From assembly GCA_000711775.1 (NCBI GenBank), contig ARYC01000822.1, positions 62,001 to 126,000 of the forward strand: DNA of 64,000 nt, read 5' to 3'. The notes below the pieces were generated by a model. The model did no database searches, was not told the origin of the DNA, and was given only the letters and a program-made list of their open reading frames with translations. The translations under genes were made by a program, and so were the position numbers. How positions within the stretch are numbered: position 1 is the stretch's first letter; each line of letters opens with the position of its first letter. Source of the stretch: Oxytricha trifallax (lineage: Eukaryota > Ciliophora > Spirotrichea > Sporadotrichida > Oxytrichidae). Shown here in pieces: positions 35,625-47,739 of the stretch.

Positions 35625-36735
35625 GATCAAAATATTTAATTATATTTAATTTACAAATATTAACTAAATGTTAATTTACTACATCTCAGATTGTATTTTT
35701 GTTCACATTATTTAGTTATTTAAATGAACCAATTTTCTATTTTAGATATGAATGCAAAATAATTTTTAATAAATTAGAAAAGCAGCACTTTTAACTTATT
35801 GCATTATCATAAAGTATTTAATGTAAATTATAATTACGATGTTAAGTTATTTTAGTAAGCTATTGAGCCTTTAATATAGTAGTTTAATAATTTGCTTCAT
35901 TAAACATTGATAATTACTATAAGCCTTTTTTATATTGATTAATAAAATCTTTTTGATGATTTCACTCAAATTAATTATCTACTTTATCTTTAATTAAAGC
36001 ATTAAATTTCATTAAATCCCCATTTGCTGCTTTTTAACCTTATTCTTCTATTTTTATCATAGGGTCATTCTATAAATATTTTTAAGAAAGATAAAAGTAA
36101 GTTATTAGATAATAAATTTAAAAGATTTAAAATTTATTTTAAGCATCAAAGAATAAGTTTAGAATTTAGAGGATTAAAAAGAGAAAAGTTTGAATAAAAT
36201 CTATGATGAATTTTAATTTAAATACAAATACTAATCCTAATAATAAAATTAAATTTAAAATAGAAGAATTAACAAATAAAATTTATCCAGAAATTATAAT
36301 AATAAGAGCTATATGCAGATAAGAAATATTCAATAAATTGGTTGTTATAATGTCAAATCTTAAAAATCATAGAATAAAAAGCTGAAACCCAAACTATTAT
36401 TTATTTTCTTACCTTAATATCGACTTTTAGTTAATCTTTTTATGTTTTAAAATATTCTTGAGGTTATATAATAATTAGAAGTAATTAAATATTTAGACAT
36501 ATATTACAAAATAAATCAGAGATACATTCAATATTATAAATTATAGTTTAGAATAAATCATGATAAAGCTAATCAAATATAAATAATTATAATAATAATG
36601 ATATGAAAATGCTAAAAGACGGGAATTATTAGCATTGTGATGTATTTTTAATACAGATATCTTCTATGAATTAATCTGTAAATTTATTGCCAACAAATAA
36701 ATCACTAAATATTTTTACTTGGTTAGTTTTAATTA
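35625..36735. other. AT-rich DNA without recognisable gene
   Basis: Nothing recognised. Confidence 0.5.
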
Positions 36736-36739
36736 GGGA

Positions 36740-37125
36740 TAGATAACACTTGTGACTTCGAGTTTTCTTTATCTCAACACTCCTTTCAGGTCTCTGGTGT
36801 AGATTGGTCTATCTAAATGATTTATTGATATCATCTTGAGTTGCAGTAGCTAGTTTGTTCACTTAGCATGTAATCATCCTCAGTTCTTGCATTTACTCTC
36901 TGAGTTTTCTTGATCGTTGGGGATGAATTCAACTAAATCGATGAGCTACACACCTATGCAAGAATATGTAATCCACTACCAAACCTTAGGTTGATACTTG
37001 GCATTTCATGCGTTGACTGTTGGTTGGGAATCGTCAGCTAGTTCTGGGGCTATGTCACTCGCTTCATTCTAAAAGCTCTTGTTCTCTTAGTTGCTCCATA
37101 AACTTCAGCCACATTAGTAACTTAT
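36740..37125 (-). CDS. coding segment, unrecognised (candidate MDS pair)
   Basis: A GC-richer island. The minus strand reads MKRVTQPQNQLTIPNQQ and RVNARTEDDYMLSEQTSYCN in one frame, then changes frame at about 36855 to RQTNLHQRPERSVEIKKTR. Polar, Gln/Thr/Arg-rich and disordered-looking. The frame change could mark an MDS junction. No homology recognised. Confidence 0.38.
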
Positions 37126-37369
37126 AATAATACTAAAACAGGCATGTCAATCATATTTAACTTAAATTGGTAATTTTAGTTTAAGACTCTTAGCGTTTTA
37201 TAGACATTTTAAAACAAGACAGAAAACTAGATTAAAGTAGTTGTAGAAGTACTGAATCATTTCGATAAAATATAGAAACTAAAAATATTGAGAACAAAAT
37301 TCAATAGTTATTAAATACTAATCAATATTATGTATTGTTTCGCTATGCATTAGTTTGTTAGCAATAGCT

Positions 37370-37800
37370 GGGAAACTCAATCAAACGTGTAAGAGTAAAA
37401 AACTCCTTCTTTAAACATTCCCATGGTGATTATTCTTACTTCTTCCTGTAATTCTTTCCTGATTAAGTTGAGATATAATCAGTTTAAATAGCATTGGTAA
37501 CATCATCATTGAAAGCGTAGCTACTCCATAAAGTTAAATCTGATACTTCTCACTTTGTCTGCACTTTTACCTAAGATAAACATGTCATTATCTTTGAAGA
37601 ATATGATCAAGTTCTTTGAAAAGATACCAAGTATGAGTACAAAAATGGCTCTCCGATACCAGCAGTTGTTTCATCAGTAGGAATAGTACTCGTAAAATGT
37701 TGGAGGCTTGTCCTTACTATTCTTGGATCTCCTCACCTGTGGTTGCTCCTGTTTCTCATTTAATGTCAGGAACTGCAAATTTTCTACATACAAGATAAAT
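37370..37800. other. GC-richer coding-like island, strand uncertain
   Basis: Both strands are open. On the plus strand a frame around 37575-37830 reads LKNMIKFFEKIPSMSTKMAL, then NVGGLSLLFLDLL, the look of a ciliate membrane protein. On the minus strand a frame reads GIGEPFLYSYLVSFQ and YAFNDDVTNAIQTDYIS. I favour plus because coding pieces follow downstream on that strand. Confidence 0.35.
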
Positions 37801-37812
37801 ATTAAATTTCGC

Positions 37813-38665
37813 TTTCTTTTTCATGAAATCAACTAACTTACTTCAAGCAATAGGAGACTTAAAAAATCTCAGAGAAACATATCATATTAATTGTATGATT
37901 AATAAAGAAAAGAATAACTAGTTAAAATATGTGAGAATTAAAGCTAAAAGAAGAAAAAGCAAATGAATATGAATACAGAATTGGAATAAACCATACTTAA
38001 AGCAATAGATTTTAAAGCGAGAAAAGAAGTAAGTCTAAATAATATATAATCATAGTTACAAATCTCTCCTATTAATTAATTAATGGGACTAGAGTTTGAG
38101 AAAACTAAAAATCACTTAGAAAACATAATTAAGAAATGATAAAATCTAGTACATAAGGACAAAGTATGAATTTAAAAATTTATAAAATCAGCTGGAGCTG
38201 TTATAAAAATTAAATATAAAGAAAGAAATGTTGACTACAGAAGAATCCTCAATAAGATATACAATTGTCTTCCTTCCAATACACTTATTTATAGAGAAAG
38301 CTGGTAAAGTGGAATTAAAATATAAAAATAAGCTACTTGATCCAATACATGAAAATTCTGAGGAAGTAGTTAATAAACAGAAAAATATCCATGATGAGTA
38401 AGAATAAAAGTATAAACAATATGATAACCATTCTAATGATTGTTAATAAGTAAATAGCATTCATTGTCAATGATGAAGATGGTAATAGAATTAAAACTAA
38501 TTCAAGCATCTAACAAAGACAATAAAAAGAACATTTCAAATTTATAATTAGTCTTTAAAAAAGAAATCACATCCAATTTGGGAAGAAACTAACTAATATC
38601 AAAGGAAAACTAAAATAAAAGAATATTTTTTAAAAGATATTAACCCAAAATAGATATTTTGATTG
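37813..38665 (+). pseudogene. Broken ORF, Lys/Gln/Asn-rich, unrecognised
   Basis: Three plus-strand frames follow one another: 37813-37965 (MKSTNLLQAIGDLKNLRETY), 37970-38475 (about 168 codons, with SSIRYTIVFLPIHLFIEKAG and LLDPIHENSEEVVNKQKN) and about 38462-38660 (NDEDGNRIKTNSS, FGKKLTNIKGKLKQK). The region stops at the poly-G fold-back at 38665. Composition is strongly protein-like throughout. Interpretable as a decayed gene or as MDSs with unresolved junctions. Confidence 0.4.
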
Positions 38666-39125
38666 AAAAAATGGGGGGGGGGTAAGTTTCCTGCCCCCCA
38701 ACACTAAATTTAATGTTTTTTGGAATAATTTTAATAGAAACAATAAATTTCAATTTCTATTACCATAATCATGTACTATACAACATTTATTATTATATAA
38801 TTTTCAAGGTACATAATTATTCTTTATCAAATTATATATTATTAACAAGGCTAAAATAAGTGTTTTTTATTAATAATTAATGTAATTTTCATTAAATTTT
38901 AAATTCATTATCTAGGTAGAAATGATATTTGAAGCTAAATTAAAAAAAAACTATATCATAATTGATGATAAAGATTCTTTGAAAATTATAAAAATTACAT
39001 ATTTTTAGGTATGGGCAGGAAACTTCCGAAGGGGGCAAGAAACTACCTTTTTGGGGCAGGAAACTTCTCCCTAGGGTGCATAAAAAATTTTGGGGCAGGA
39101 AACTTCCCCCCCCCCCGAAAAAATT
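38665..39125. mobile_element. Fold-back element with poly-G/poly-C tips, about 460 bp
   Basis: Left tip: AAAAAAT, then ten G at 38673-38682, then TAAGTTTCCTGCCCC. Right tip: GGGGCAGGAAACTT, then eleven C at 39106-39116, then GAAAAAATT. Further GGCAGGAAACTT-like units lie inside the right arm at about 39017, 39038 and 39055. The interior is AT-rich with no ORF. Confidence 0.85.
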
Positions 39126-42035
39126 GAAAGAAAAAGGTCAGCAGCTAAATATGTACAACAAATATAGATATATTAATCACTACAATTAATATGTGAATAT
39201 TTCTACATTCATAAGAGTGTATTTATAATAGTTGCATCAAAATACAATTTTGTGGCTGCTCCTTGTGTATAACATTTTGGACAGATTAACACAATATCGT
39301 TAGATCTGTGATCGATAATTATTGCTTTTCTATCACATTTTCAGTTTATTTTTTTGAAAGCCATTGATTTTCATTTGTGCCTCTTGAATTTTTCAAAATG
39401 AACGCTGTTTGATTAAATCAGAGTAGAATTATAGTAACTTTAAAAAAATATAAATTATCAAAAATACAATATATTTAACTTTGTTTATTCCTATAGAATT
39501 ATTGCTAAATTCAAACGTATATTTAAGGTGCTTTTTAAAATATTCTCTAATCACTTTTTGTTGTCAAATACGGAAAAATAATTCAATAAAAGAACATTAT
39601 TCTAATGTTTTTTGTACTTTTTAAAAATCTTTTGCATTTTAAAATTATGATTTTAAATTAAATAGAGAAATTTTCAAAAAATAATTTAATGATAATTTTT
39701 ATAGTTTAAAATCCTCGAGATACACTAATGAAATTCGGTGACTCTTTAAATTCATGAATATAGTTGTTGTAGATCATTTTAGTAAAATTTAAATATAATA
39801 AAAAGCAATTTAGAATATTAAAAAAATGGAAAACTTAATTCACAAAAGACCTCCTGCATGTTTCAGCATCATTAAAAATTTTATTTGGATTCAACTATTA
39901 AAAAATTTTAGATTGAGAAATCTTTTCTCTCGTATACTTTAAACTTACCATAAAATAATAATAGTTAATAACTATTTATTATCTTCCAATAATATCTTCT
40001 TCTTATTGACTATCCAGTAATAAATAAATGATTTTAAAAATTCTCTATAAAAATTCTATAGATTTTACATATTCATTTGATCCATTCTATAAGTAATAGA
40101 TGTCATCACTTTTGCCTTTACTCTCTAAGTATTAATCTTTATGTTATAATCTTATATTAAACTTTCAATATTTTTCTTGCTTAAGTAGGATTAATTGCAT
40201 ATCTCACTGGCTATTATCATTTGTGTAGAAGAAACAATTAATTAGTTTATTACAATTTAAAAATCTCAGAGTCATTTAATTTATTTGTAACTATGACATA
40301 TATAGTAGATCTATTTATGATAATTGCAAAACATGGGATAATTAGTTCCCTAGTTTATTCTTTTGAGTGAGAACACTCTTTTAATGTGGTATAACCTTTG
40401 TTTATTTCAATCTTCCTAGTACATTTAAAATTATAGGATTCTTTATTGAACGTTAGTATATCATCAATAAAATTAGTTTTTCATGTAAAATCAGTAAAGT
40501 ATCTGATTGCATTACATTCAATCGCCTTATTTTGAAAGGTTGAAGTTGAATAAGCTTGTGGCACATGACTGAGTGCATTTAAATTTAGGTGGTAATTGAA
40601 TAACTCTTAGCATTTCCTTTCAAAATTAGCCTCAACAATCTCTTATAAACTAAATATTAAGGGATAAAAAGCTAGAATATATTAAGTAAGATTAGTCAAG
40701 TTGTTATTCAAAGATTTAGACTATCATTCTCTAGTGAGCAACAGGTTCTTACAGTAAGAGTGTATAGAGCTAAAATGCTTAGAGTGATTAACTCAGCCTT
40801 GTTGATGAGGACATATGCTGATCTATATAAAGTACATGATTAAGTATAATTAATTAAAATATAGAAAGGGTTTAATACAATTAATTCGAAATATTGCTAT
40901 TTAGTTTCTAAAATTAATATTTAGTTTAAGCTATATATATATAATAAAAATTCAACTTACATTATTACAATTTTAGATAGAGTAATAAAATTATTATTTA
41001 TAATTAAATTAATGTTTAAATTACAAATAAATCTTCATTATGCTTTGCTTTGAGTCTTAAATAAATTTGTTTATTGTTGGAAAAAGAACAAAATAATGAT
41101 TTAATATGATTAGAGTTATATCTTCGGTATAAGAATTGTTATTTAAGACAGTTCCTAATTATATTAATAAGACTTATATCATTCGATAAGTTTATTCTTA
41201 GATATTATTTAAAATTAAGAATCTAAGAATTTAATACAAAAATTGTAAGAAATACTGTTTTTGTTTGAATTGTTTTAATAATATAAATTTATAATCATGT
41301 TTTATACCCTTTGATCAACAAAGCATTACCGACATATTTCTTTTTAAACTCTAGCAACTCCACATAATTAACATGCCATTAATATAATCTAATATATAAA
41401 GAGATATGAGGAAGATTGATAGACTTCTTAGAATAAAAAAATCATTTGAGTATATTCCTTAAGTAAAATTACTGTATTGATCCTAGTTATTATTTTACTG
41501 AATATTTTAAAATTAAACTTTTAATTAAAAGTTAGATGTCCCACACTTTAGCTTACATTTTATTTTTATTGAAAAATATTTAAAATATGATATAAGTTTT
41601 TAAATATACAAATGATGTTAAAATGAAAGATTTTAGTTCGTAAGTTAACAACAATACAGAAATTTTATCAAAAGATGAAATAAATAGATTCAAGTTTTAT
41701 ATAAGAAAAATTAAAAAATATTATAATTATTTATATCAATTGAAATGCTAATCTTCATATAAATACCTAAAATACCAAAATAATAGCATGCTGTTGATAA
41801 GTAATTTTAAACTTGATCAAATGATCTTTTTTAATTTCTTTATTAATGAATTTACATTAAAATACTTTTATAAACTTATAATTAAAATTAATAAGAGCTA
41901 TAATAGCATTAGATTATAAGCATTTAATTGGAAGATATATAAAAATAATTATTCCAAATATATAATTTTCATCGATTGGTTGCATATTAGACTTGATATT
42001 GATAGATAATTGTTAAAATATCATCGAAAAGTATT
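39126..42035. other. AT-rich DNA without recognisable gene
   Basis: Nearly 3 kb of low-GC DNA. No domain, repeat family or convincing frame was recognised. Confidence 0.5.
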
Positions 42036-42472
42036 ATATATATATGTTCTAACCGAGATACCCCTCCCCACCCCCTCCCCACCCTTAACCGAGATACCCC
42101 TCCCACCCCCAACCTATTTTATAATAAAATAATATAATAATTTATAAAATCTTTTATAAATGACAATTTTATAAATTAATCATTATTATTAATTTAAATA
42201 TAATTATAATTATTAAGCTTTAATTATAAATAAAAATAATTATTCAATCTATAAAATTTAAAAATTCTCATTTATGAAAGATTTTATAAATTATTATAAT
42301 TATTTAATCAATAATTTTTAAAATTCTCATTTATAAAAGATTTTCTAAATTATTTTTTTATTATAAAATAGGTTGGGGGTGGTGAGGGGGGTATGGGGAG
42401 GGGTATCTCGGTGTATGGTGGGGAGGGGGTGGGGAGAGGTATCTCGGTTAGAACATATATATATATATATAT
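42036..42472. mobile_element. Fold-back element with C-rich/G-rich tandem tips, about 437 bp
   Basis: Both arms carry (TA)n, then GTTCTAACCGAGATACC, then C-rich tracts (CCCCTCCCCACCCCCTCCCC type), with the ACCGAGATACCCCTCCC unit present twice per arm. The right arm is the G-rich complement. The core is AT-rich and also palindromic. The right arm has enough G4/G5 runs to form G-quadruplexes. Confidence 0.88.
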
Positions 42473-42789
42473 ATCATCAGCTATATTAACTCCAAAAACA
42501 ACTCAAATAGTCTTAGAAGCTGTATAATTCTAGGCTAATTGTATTGTTTTTTGTTAAACAGTAGCAGAATATTTTAATTAACAAGAACTGGGAAAAAATG
42601 AAAACACATCATAATCTTTGGTTGTAAGAAATGATGAAACACATTTCCTCATCTGTATATAGATATATATTTTATACATTAAAATTTAATTCTGTAAAAT
42701 AAAAGATTGTTGAATTAAGTGAGAGTGATGATGAAATATTAAAATATTAAGTTTGACTATAAGTCTTTGTTTTAATTATGCAAAATGTG

Positions 42790-43265
42790 TTAGAATTCTT
42801 CTAATGACATCTGGCCCTCTCCTTAAGTATCGACTTGATTTATAATGTCAGTCTTTTTAAAGCCTTGAATTTCTTTGATTTCCTTAAAAGAGATGAAGCC
42901 ACAGTTATCCTTGCCAAACATTATGAAGGGCTGTTGTAGTATCTGGACTGTGAGAAGAAACATCTCATTCATAGAGGTAAAAACAAATCATAGTAGTTAA
43001 TGAATCCACTGCCTTCAACATCCAAAGTCTTAATCATCTTTTCGATCACAGTCTTATCCTTGTACTTTCCTAACTAGATATCGAAACCCTTCAAGATTGC
43101 CACAAGTGAAAGTTTCGAGTCTCCATTCTAGCCCTGGTGGTTGAGTATGGCTCGTATATTTTATTTGCCATCAATTAGATATTTGATTCTGAATCCCTGG
43201 CGTCTTGTATTGATCATTCTTGGCAGAAAGTCTCCGCATTTGCTTTTAGGAATTCTTGATTTTAA
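42790..43265 (-). CDS. CDPK-like EF-hand region (C-terminal part), one frame break
   Basis: The minus strand reads an EF-hand module typical of calcium-dependent protein kinases: loops in GDSKLSLVAILKGFDI, LDVEGSGFINYYDL and FGKDNCGFISFKEIKEI, and a last hand VDTQGEGQMSLEEF. The four-loop order and the MNEM/LLT linker after hand two match the CDPK C-terminal domain, which senses Ca2+ and releases the kinase. The first and third loops lack some acidic ligands. The frame shifts by one base at a T-run near 42975, in the linker, either an assembly indel or decay. No clear kinase domain was found upstream, so this may be a C-terminal MDS or a fragment. Confidence 0.6.
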
Positions 43266-44245
43266 GTATCAGTAAAGCAGTCGAAGTAAAAAGCGAATCT
43301 TGAAATTGAGGGAGGGCAGTGGCACCACTCGACGCTGCGTGAGCTATCTCACGATGGTGGAATTTCCAACTCAGATATCTCCTCGGGGAGCCGAGATAAT
43401 TGAGCATCTCTATTTCTCAAAAGGCCAATCGAGTTTCCTAAAGCGATGGATTACTTATATAGTGCTGATGGATACGGGATATCAAGAGAAGATCATAACT
43501 GTTAAACCTGTCAATCACTTTAGCCTGCTGCCATTTTCCACTCTAGACTGAGACATTTTCTCAAAGTTATAGAGTAAGGCGCCTTGTGGATTCTACTTCT
43601 ATCTTTAAAACTTCAAAAATGACGCAGAGCTATTGCCATAATGGAGGCAGGGGGATATTGAAGCAATTCACTGTGCGCGCTGCGCTCATTTGAGTCTCAA
43701 CCATTGGAGTTACCACCCACTCTGGTACTTTATAGCTCTAATACGACTTCTTCACAGCATGCTCACATGCTAAGAGAGCTGAAGTTGATAATGTTTAGGA
43801 AGCAGTGAATATAAGACTACTATATCACTATAGCTCTTTCAGCTCTTTCGCTTATACCAACAGTCTCAGCGTAAATGGAGTTGCTACTTCATGTTCTTCT
43901 AACACTCAATGCATGAAGGGTCATGAAATACACCAAGACTAATCTTCCAAGAGCCCTTAGAGTAATAAGTATTGCAGGTATTGCTAGAGATGGTTGCATG
44001 ATCGTTTGATTATATCATGCCACTAGTGATCTATGCCTGCCTTGCCATGTTGATGATTCCAATGGAGTGACAATCAAGGGAGAGCAGTTTTACGTGATGA
44101 ATTTATTCCATCCATACACTATGGCGTGCTAGACACCCTCCAGCCCAGCTACGATAGGCATTCGTACCCCTGGGCAGGACTGAAAACACTCATTCAGTCT
44201 TCTTCACTATGGCTGTGTTGGCTTAGATACTAGCTTCACCATTAG
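43266..44245 (-). other. GC-rich coding-like island, frame uncertain
   Basis: GC is clearly above background and long frames exist on both strands. Minus-strand candidates include about 43555-43795 (CEHAVKKSYQSYKVPEWVV) and about 43880-44250 (KLLSLDCHSIGIINMARQ, YYSKGSWKISLGVF). Their reading direction agrees with the EF-hand segment at 42790. A plus-strand frame at 43300-43551 is likely the shadow. If this is the rest of the CDPK locus, the pieces may be scrambled MDSs, since I cannot find the kinase signature in linear order. Confidence 0.35.
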
Positions 44246-44880
44246 TGGCAGTTAAGAATATAATGTTTAAAATGATTTAATATATTGAAAGGCTTAAATA
44301 CTAGAGTTATATATTTGGTAGCTTGTTAAATTGTGATGGAAGCCTATATATATAATAATTATGAGAGCCTAGTGTTAAAAATGAAAGCAACCAAAAATTA
44401 ATAATAATTTACTTTAATTAAAATTTAAATTATAAGTTATCTAACTTTCAAGTTCAAAAAATATTTACTCTTTTATGTCATTTTGTATCAAATTTAATAT
44501 TCAACTATCCATCTCAAATAAATAAATTGTTTGAAAGAAGGACGTTTAATTTAGCATCATAGGATGCTCTTTAATAAAGTTTAAGAATTCAATTGAACTA
44601 AAAATGTCTCATTAATATTCAAACAAATAAAAAGTTAAATATCACTTTTCCAAGAAGTTTTTCAATCAAAATATGGAAAAATTGCATTGTAGTAGAGACA
44701 ATTAAATATTTAGTATTTTTAATAAGTCAATAAAATAAAAGAGTAAATTTATTTTTAATTTAAAAGTTGTAGTAAATTAATTGAAATTCAAATTATTCCA
44801 TAATTATTATAAATATTTGTTAGCTTTTAAATTATTAAACTAATTACTTAAATATAGAGGGTTTTCACAAAACAGAAAGC
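44246..44880. other. AT-rich spacer
   Basis: Low-GC DNA separating two GC-rich islands; nothing recognised. Confidence 0.5.
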
Positions 44881-45676
44881 AACCAGATCTCAAGGGTAAG
44901 TATATAAAGAAATTAATAACATTTTTTAGATTAAAATTTATTCCTAACTGCATCTCTAGAGCCACTTAATGGAAGACCCCTACTCATATCACGTTCAGGA
45001 ATAATCGCAATACCCACACTCACCGTCGGTGCAGCTTTCGCCCTTCGTACTGCCCCCAGAGGAGAATGATTCAAGAGTAATCGATGAGCTGGCAAGGGCT
45101 GGCCCCTAAGGTGACATGCTTGCAGGATAACATCAGACATTAAGACCACAATACGAAGAGCATCTAAAACTTGCTGTCGACCCTCTACGACTCCCACACC
45201 ATCTACTGCCATCTGGACCGCATCCAGCAGACCGTAGAGTGCCACGTGGCCAGGAGGCGACTGACATTCACATTAATGGCACCTAGCAAGAAGGGAGAGG
45301 AGCTCATTAAAAACTTTAAGATTAAGGATGGAGTCTAATACTAATCACTCACTAGAGTTGGTCCTAACTATTACATGGTCAACAACTGGCGACAGCTTTC
45401 GACAATTGGCCGACATATATTGACGTCTTCAAAATTAGAGTTCACCCAGAATAATCACATCACCCTCAGTGGTGTCCTATAACGAATGTGCCAATTCGTT
45501 ATTAAGGTCCTGACAGATTGAAAAATCCATGGCCAGCCTAACGGTTAACATTAAGCATGCTATCGAATTCCTCTTAACAGAAAGGGAATTCATCAAGAAC
45601 ATCCCACCGCACACATGGTGAAGAGAACTGGTCTCTAGAAGAACGGGAGAAGCCTAGAGGGATCTGCAGGTATATT
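44880..45676 (+). CDS. Unrecognised gene, 5' part (MDS-like), with small intron
   Basis: The most GC-rich stretch in the window. A GTAAG...TTTTTTAG intron of 34 bp at 44896-44929 fits ciliate introns. Frames: MEDPYSYHVQEQSQYPHSP from ATG 44969, then a second frame from about 45090 to 45520 (LLSTLYDSHTIYCHLDRIQQ, NYYMVNNWRQLSTIGRH), then about 45515-45620 (SLTVNIKHAIEFLLTEREF). Changes coincide with G/C homopolymers, so assembly indels are plausible. A minus-strand frame at 44931-45245 is also open but reads as a mirror image. No family recognised. The gene is probably continued at 46232-46806 beyond the palindrome. Confidence 0.5.
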
Positions 45677-46231
45677 GAGTAAAAGCTGAGTTAATTTCCA
45701 AAATATAATCAAATAATTAATCATTTATTCACACTATTTTAATATTAATTATTTTAATCTAATTAAACAGCATCTATCTCTAAAATTTGATTATTTCGAT
45801 ATATATATGCTAATATAATATATATAATATAATCAAACATTAAATTACTAAATATTAATAATATTAAGTTTTTATCATATTCAAAGTTCATTCTTTTTTA
45901 ATTTAAAAGTTTAATATAGAATTAACAAATCATATACTGATTATTTTAAAAAAATCTTAGTTTAATATATTAGTAATTTACTAATATAATTATATCTTGA
46001 TTTAGTTTTAATATTTACTTTGAATATGATAAAAACTTAATTTTATTAATATTTAGTAATTTAATGTTTGATTATATTATATATATTATATTAGCATATA
46101 TATATATATCGAAATAATCAAATTTTAGAGATAGATGCTGTTTAATTAGATTAAAATAATTAATATTAAAATAGTGTGAATAAATGATTAATTATTTGAT
46201 TATATTTTGGAAATTAACTCAATTTTTACTC
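45677..46231. mobile_element. Near-perfect palindrome acting as a probable IES, 555 bp
   Basis: GAGTAAAA...GAGTTAATTTCC on the left pairs with GGAAATTAACTC...TTTTTACTC on the right. Arms of about 240 bp match almost perfectly around a short AT-rich centre near 45940. It separates two GC-rich coding islands of the same strand, and the coding signal stops and restarts exactly at its borders. It is therefore the best candidate in the window for an internal eliminated sequence derived from a fold-back element. No pointer repeat could be fixed. Confidence 0.75.
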
Positions 46232-46806
46232 TTTGTCTAGGAGATCATCATCTTCATTCCAAATGCCAAGGTAATGGTTCTCAGGGCGCTCGCTCAATGC
46301 CATAGGGTGGTCCCTCCAAATAAAGATATTTACTAATCTCGGCCCTTCCGACACTTATCTAATTCTAAGACCCAATTTTCATAGATAAAAACATGGAGAT
46401 TCTAGTGGTGCCCTTAGCCTCCCCTTAATCGAAGATCTTTCCGTGACTCCGTTTGCAATACTGGTTTTTCAAAAGTACCGAGATTCCCAATGTGTAGATC
46501 AGCCTCCAGCTGATGACTAAGTCAAGGGGAGAGGAGAAACTTGTGAATGGGGGTGTTATTGAGGATGAAAAGCAGAGAAGCGCGAGAGAAGAGATGATTA
46601 CGATTTCAACTACAGACGAGGATGCAGGGCTTGCTGCGGAGGGTGCAGAGGTGGCTGAGATGACTTCAGAAGATAACACGAAGATGGCATAATCCTTAGA
46701 GGTAGACCACATAGAGATAGATGCGAGGAGTAACAATACGAATACGATGAAGATGGGTATTTCAACTTATGAACAGATCTATCAGCACTTCATAAGGAGA
46801 AAATGA
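46232..46806 (+). CDS. Unrecognised gene, 3' part (MDS-like)
   Basis: The GC-rich continuation ends cleanly at TGA 46804-46806, where AT-rich DNA resumes. Frames used: IIIFIPNAKVMVLRALAQCH early, then FTNLGPSDTYLILRPNFHR to about 46550, then from the GGGGG run at about 46543 the C-terminal frame VIEDEKQRSAREEMITIST, a Glu/Thr/Ala-rich stretch, and finally ISTYEQIYQHFIRRK. The last switch sits at a homopolymer, so an indel is the simplest explanation. Soluble, acidic C-terminus. Function unknown. Confidence 0.5.
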
Positions 46807-47735
46807 ATAAGATGAAGTTAAAGTTGATCAATTAAGGCAATTTTAAATTAAAGCATGAAATGCAAGTAAAATTAAATGTCATTTTAGAAATATGCGGGAT
46901 TTTTTATAGTAATCATTCTTTACTTATAATAACTCAATCTATTATTCAATTTAAATTTTCATTTATCCTAATTTTTATATTCATTTATAAATTCTTGGAA
47001 TAATATTCAACATTAGATTTGAATATTAATTTTTTTTAGCAATCAATTTAATCTATTACAAAAATGGCTTACGTTATTCCAAAAATATGAATTTTAGACA
47101 TAATTCTTTTGGTCTTTTAACTAATTCAATAATAATCACTTTTAAAACTAGCTATTTAATTTTAAATTACAACAATAACTAAAACAATAACAACAACTAA
47201 CCTAGACCAAGTTTTATTTTATAAAAAAATAGTGATCGGAAAAAACTTAACTGCCACTATTTTAGAAATACATCAAATCAAATTTGCGATAAAAATTCTG
47301 AAACAATTCTATGTCAGGAATAATGAATTAATAACTTGAAAATTTACTATAGTAGGTTCATCTAAAGTTATATGCCTTATAAACTAAAATAACTCAATTG
47401 ATTCTTTACTGTTATTTAAATATAACAACTATATTATCATTGAATCGAATATTATAATATCATTTTCTTTCCATTAAATTAACAGTAAAATATTCAATCA
47501 CTCCCTAAACTAGATAATCATAACTTTATCAATTCTCAATATTATTTATTATTTTTTGTAAATGAGTAAGAGTATTCGACAGTTGATAAAAGATTTACAA
47601 TTTATTATATTTTCTACTAGATCTTTGTCAGTAGCAACATCTGACTATAAATAACTCAAGCTGTTAAATTATTTTCCTTACTTGCTCACTGACATTTCTC
47701 AAACTCATTCAAAGAAGCTTTCTCCAATCAATCAC
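46807..47735. other. AT-rich DNA without recognisable gene
   Basis: Nothing recognised. Confidence 0.5.
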
Positions 47736-47739
47736 TATT

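Noticed and set aside
37370..37800. Resemblance of a minus-strand frame to RT motif B (PMLFK) of the LINE
   Set aside because: Only a few residues match, motifs A and C are missing, and other frames in the same DNA give better protein composition. Treated as coincidence.
44931..45245. A 104-codon minus-strand ORF open even in the standard code
   Set aside because: It lies in GC-rich DNA where TGA/TAA/TAG are rare in all frames. The plus strand has the intron, the continuation past the palindrome and the clean stop at 46804-46806, so the minus frame is taken as a mirror image.
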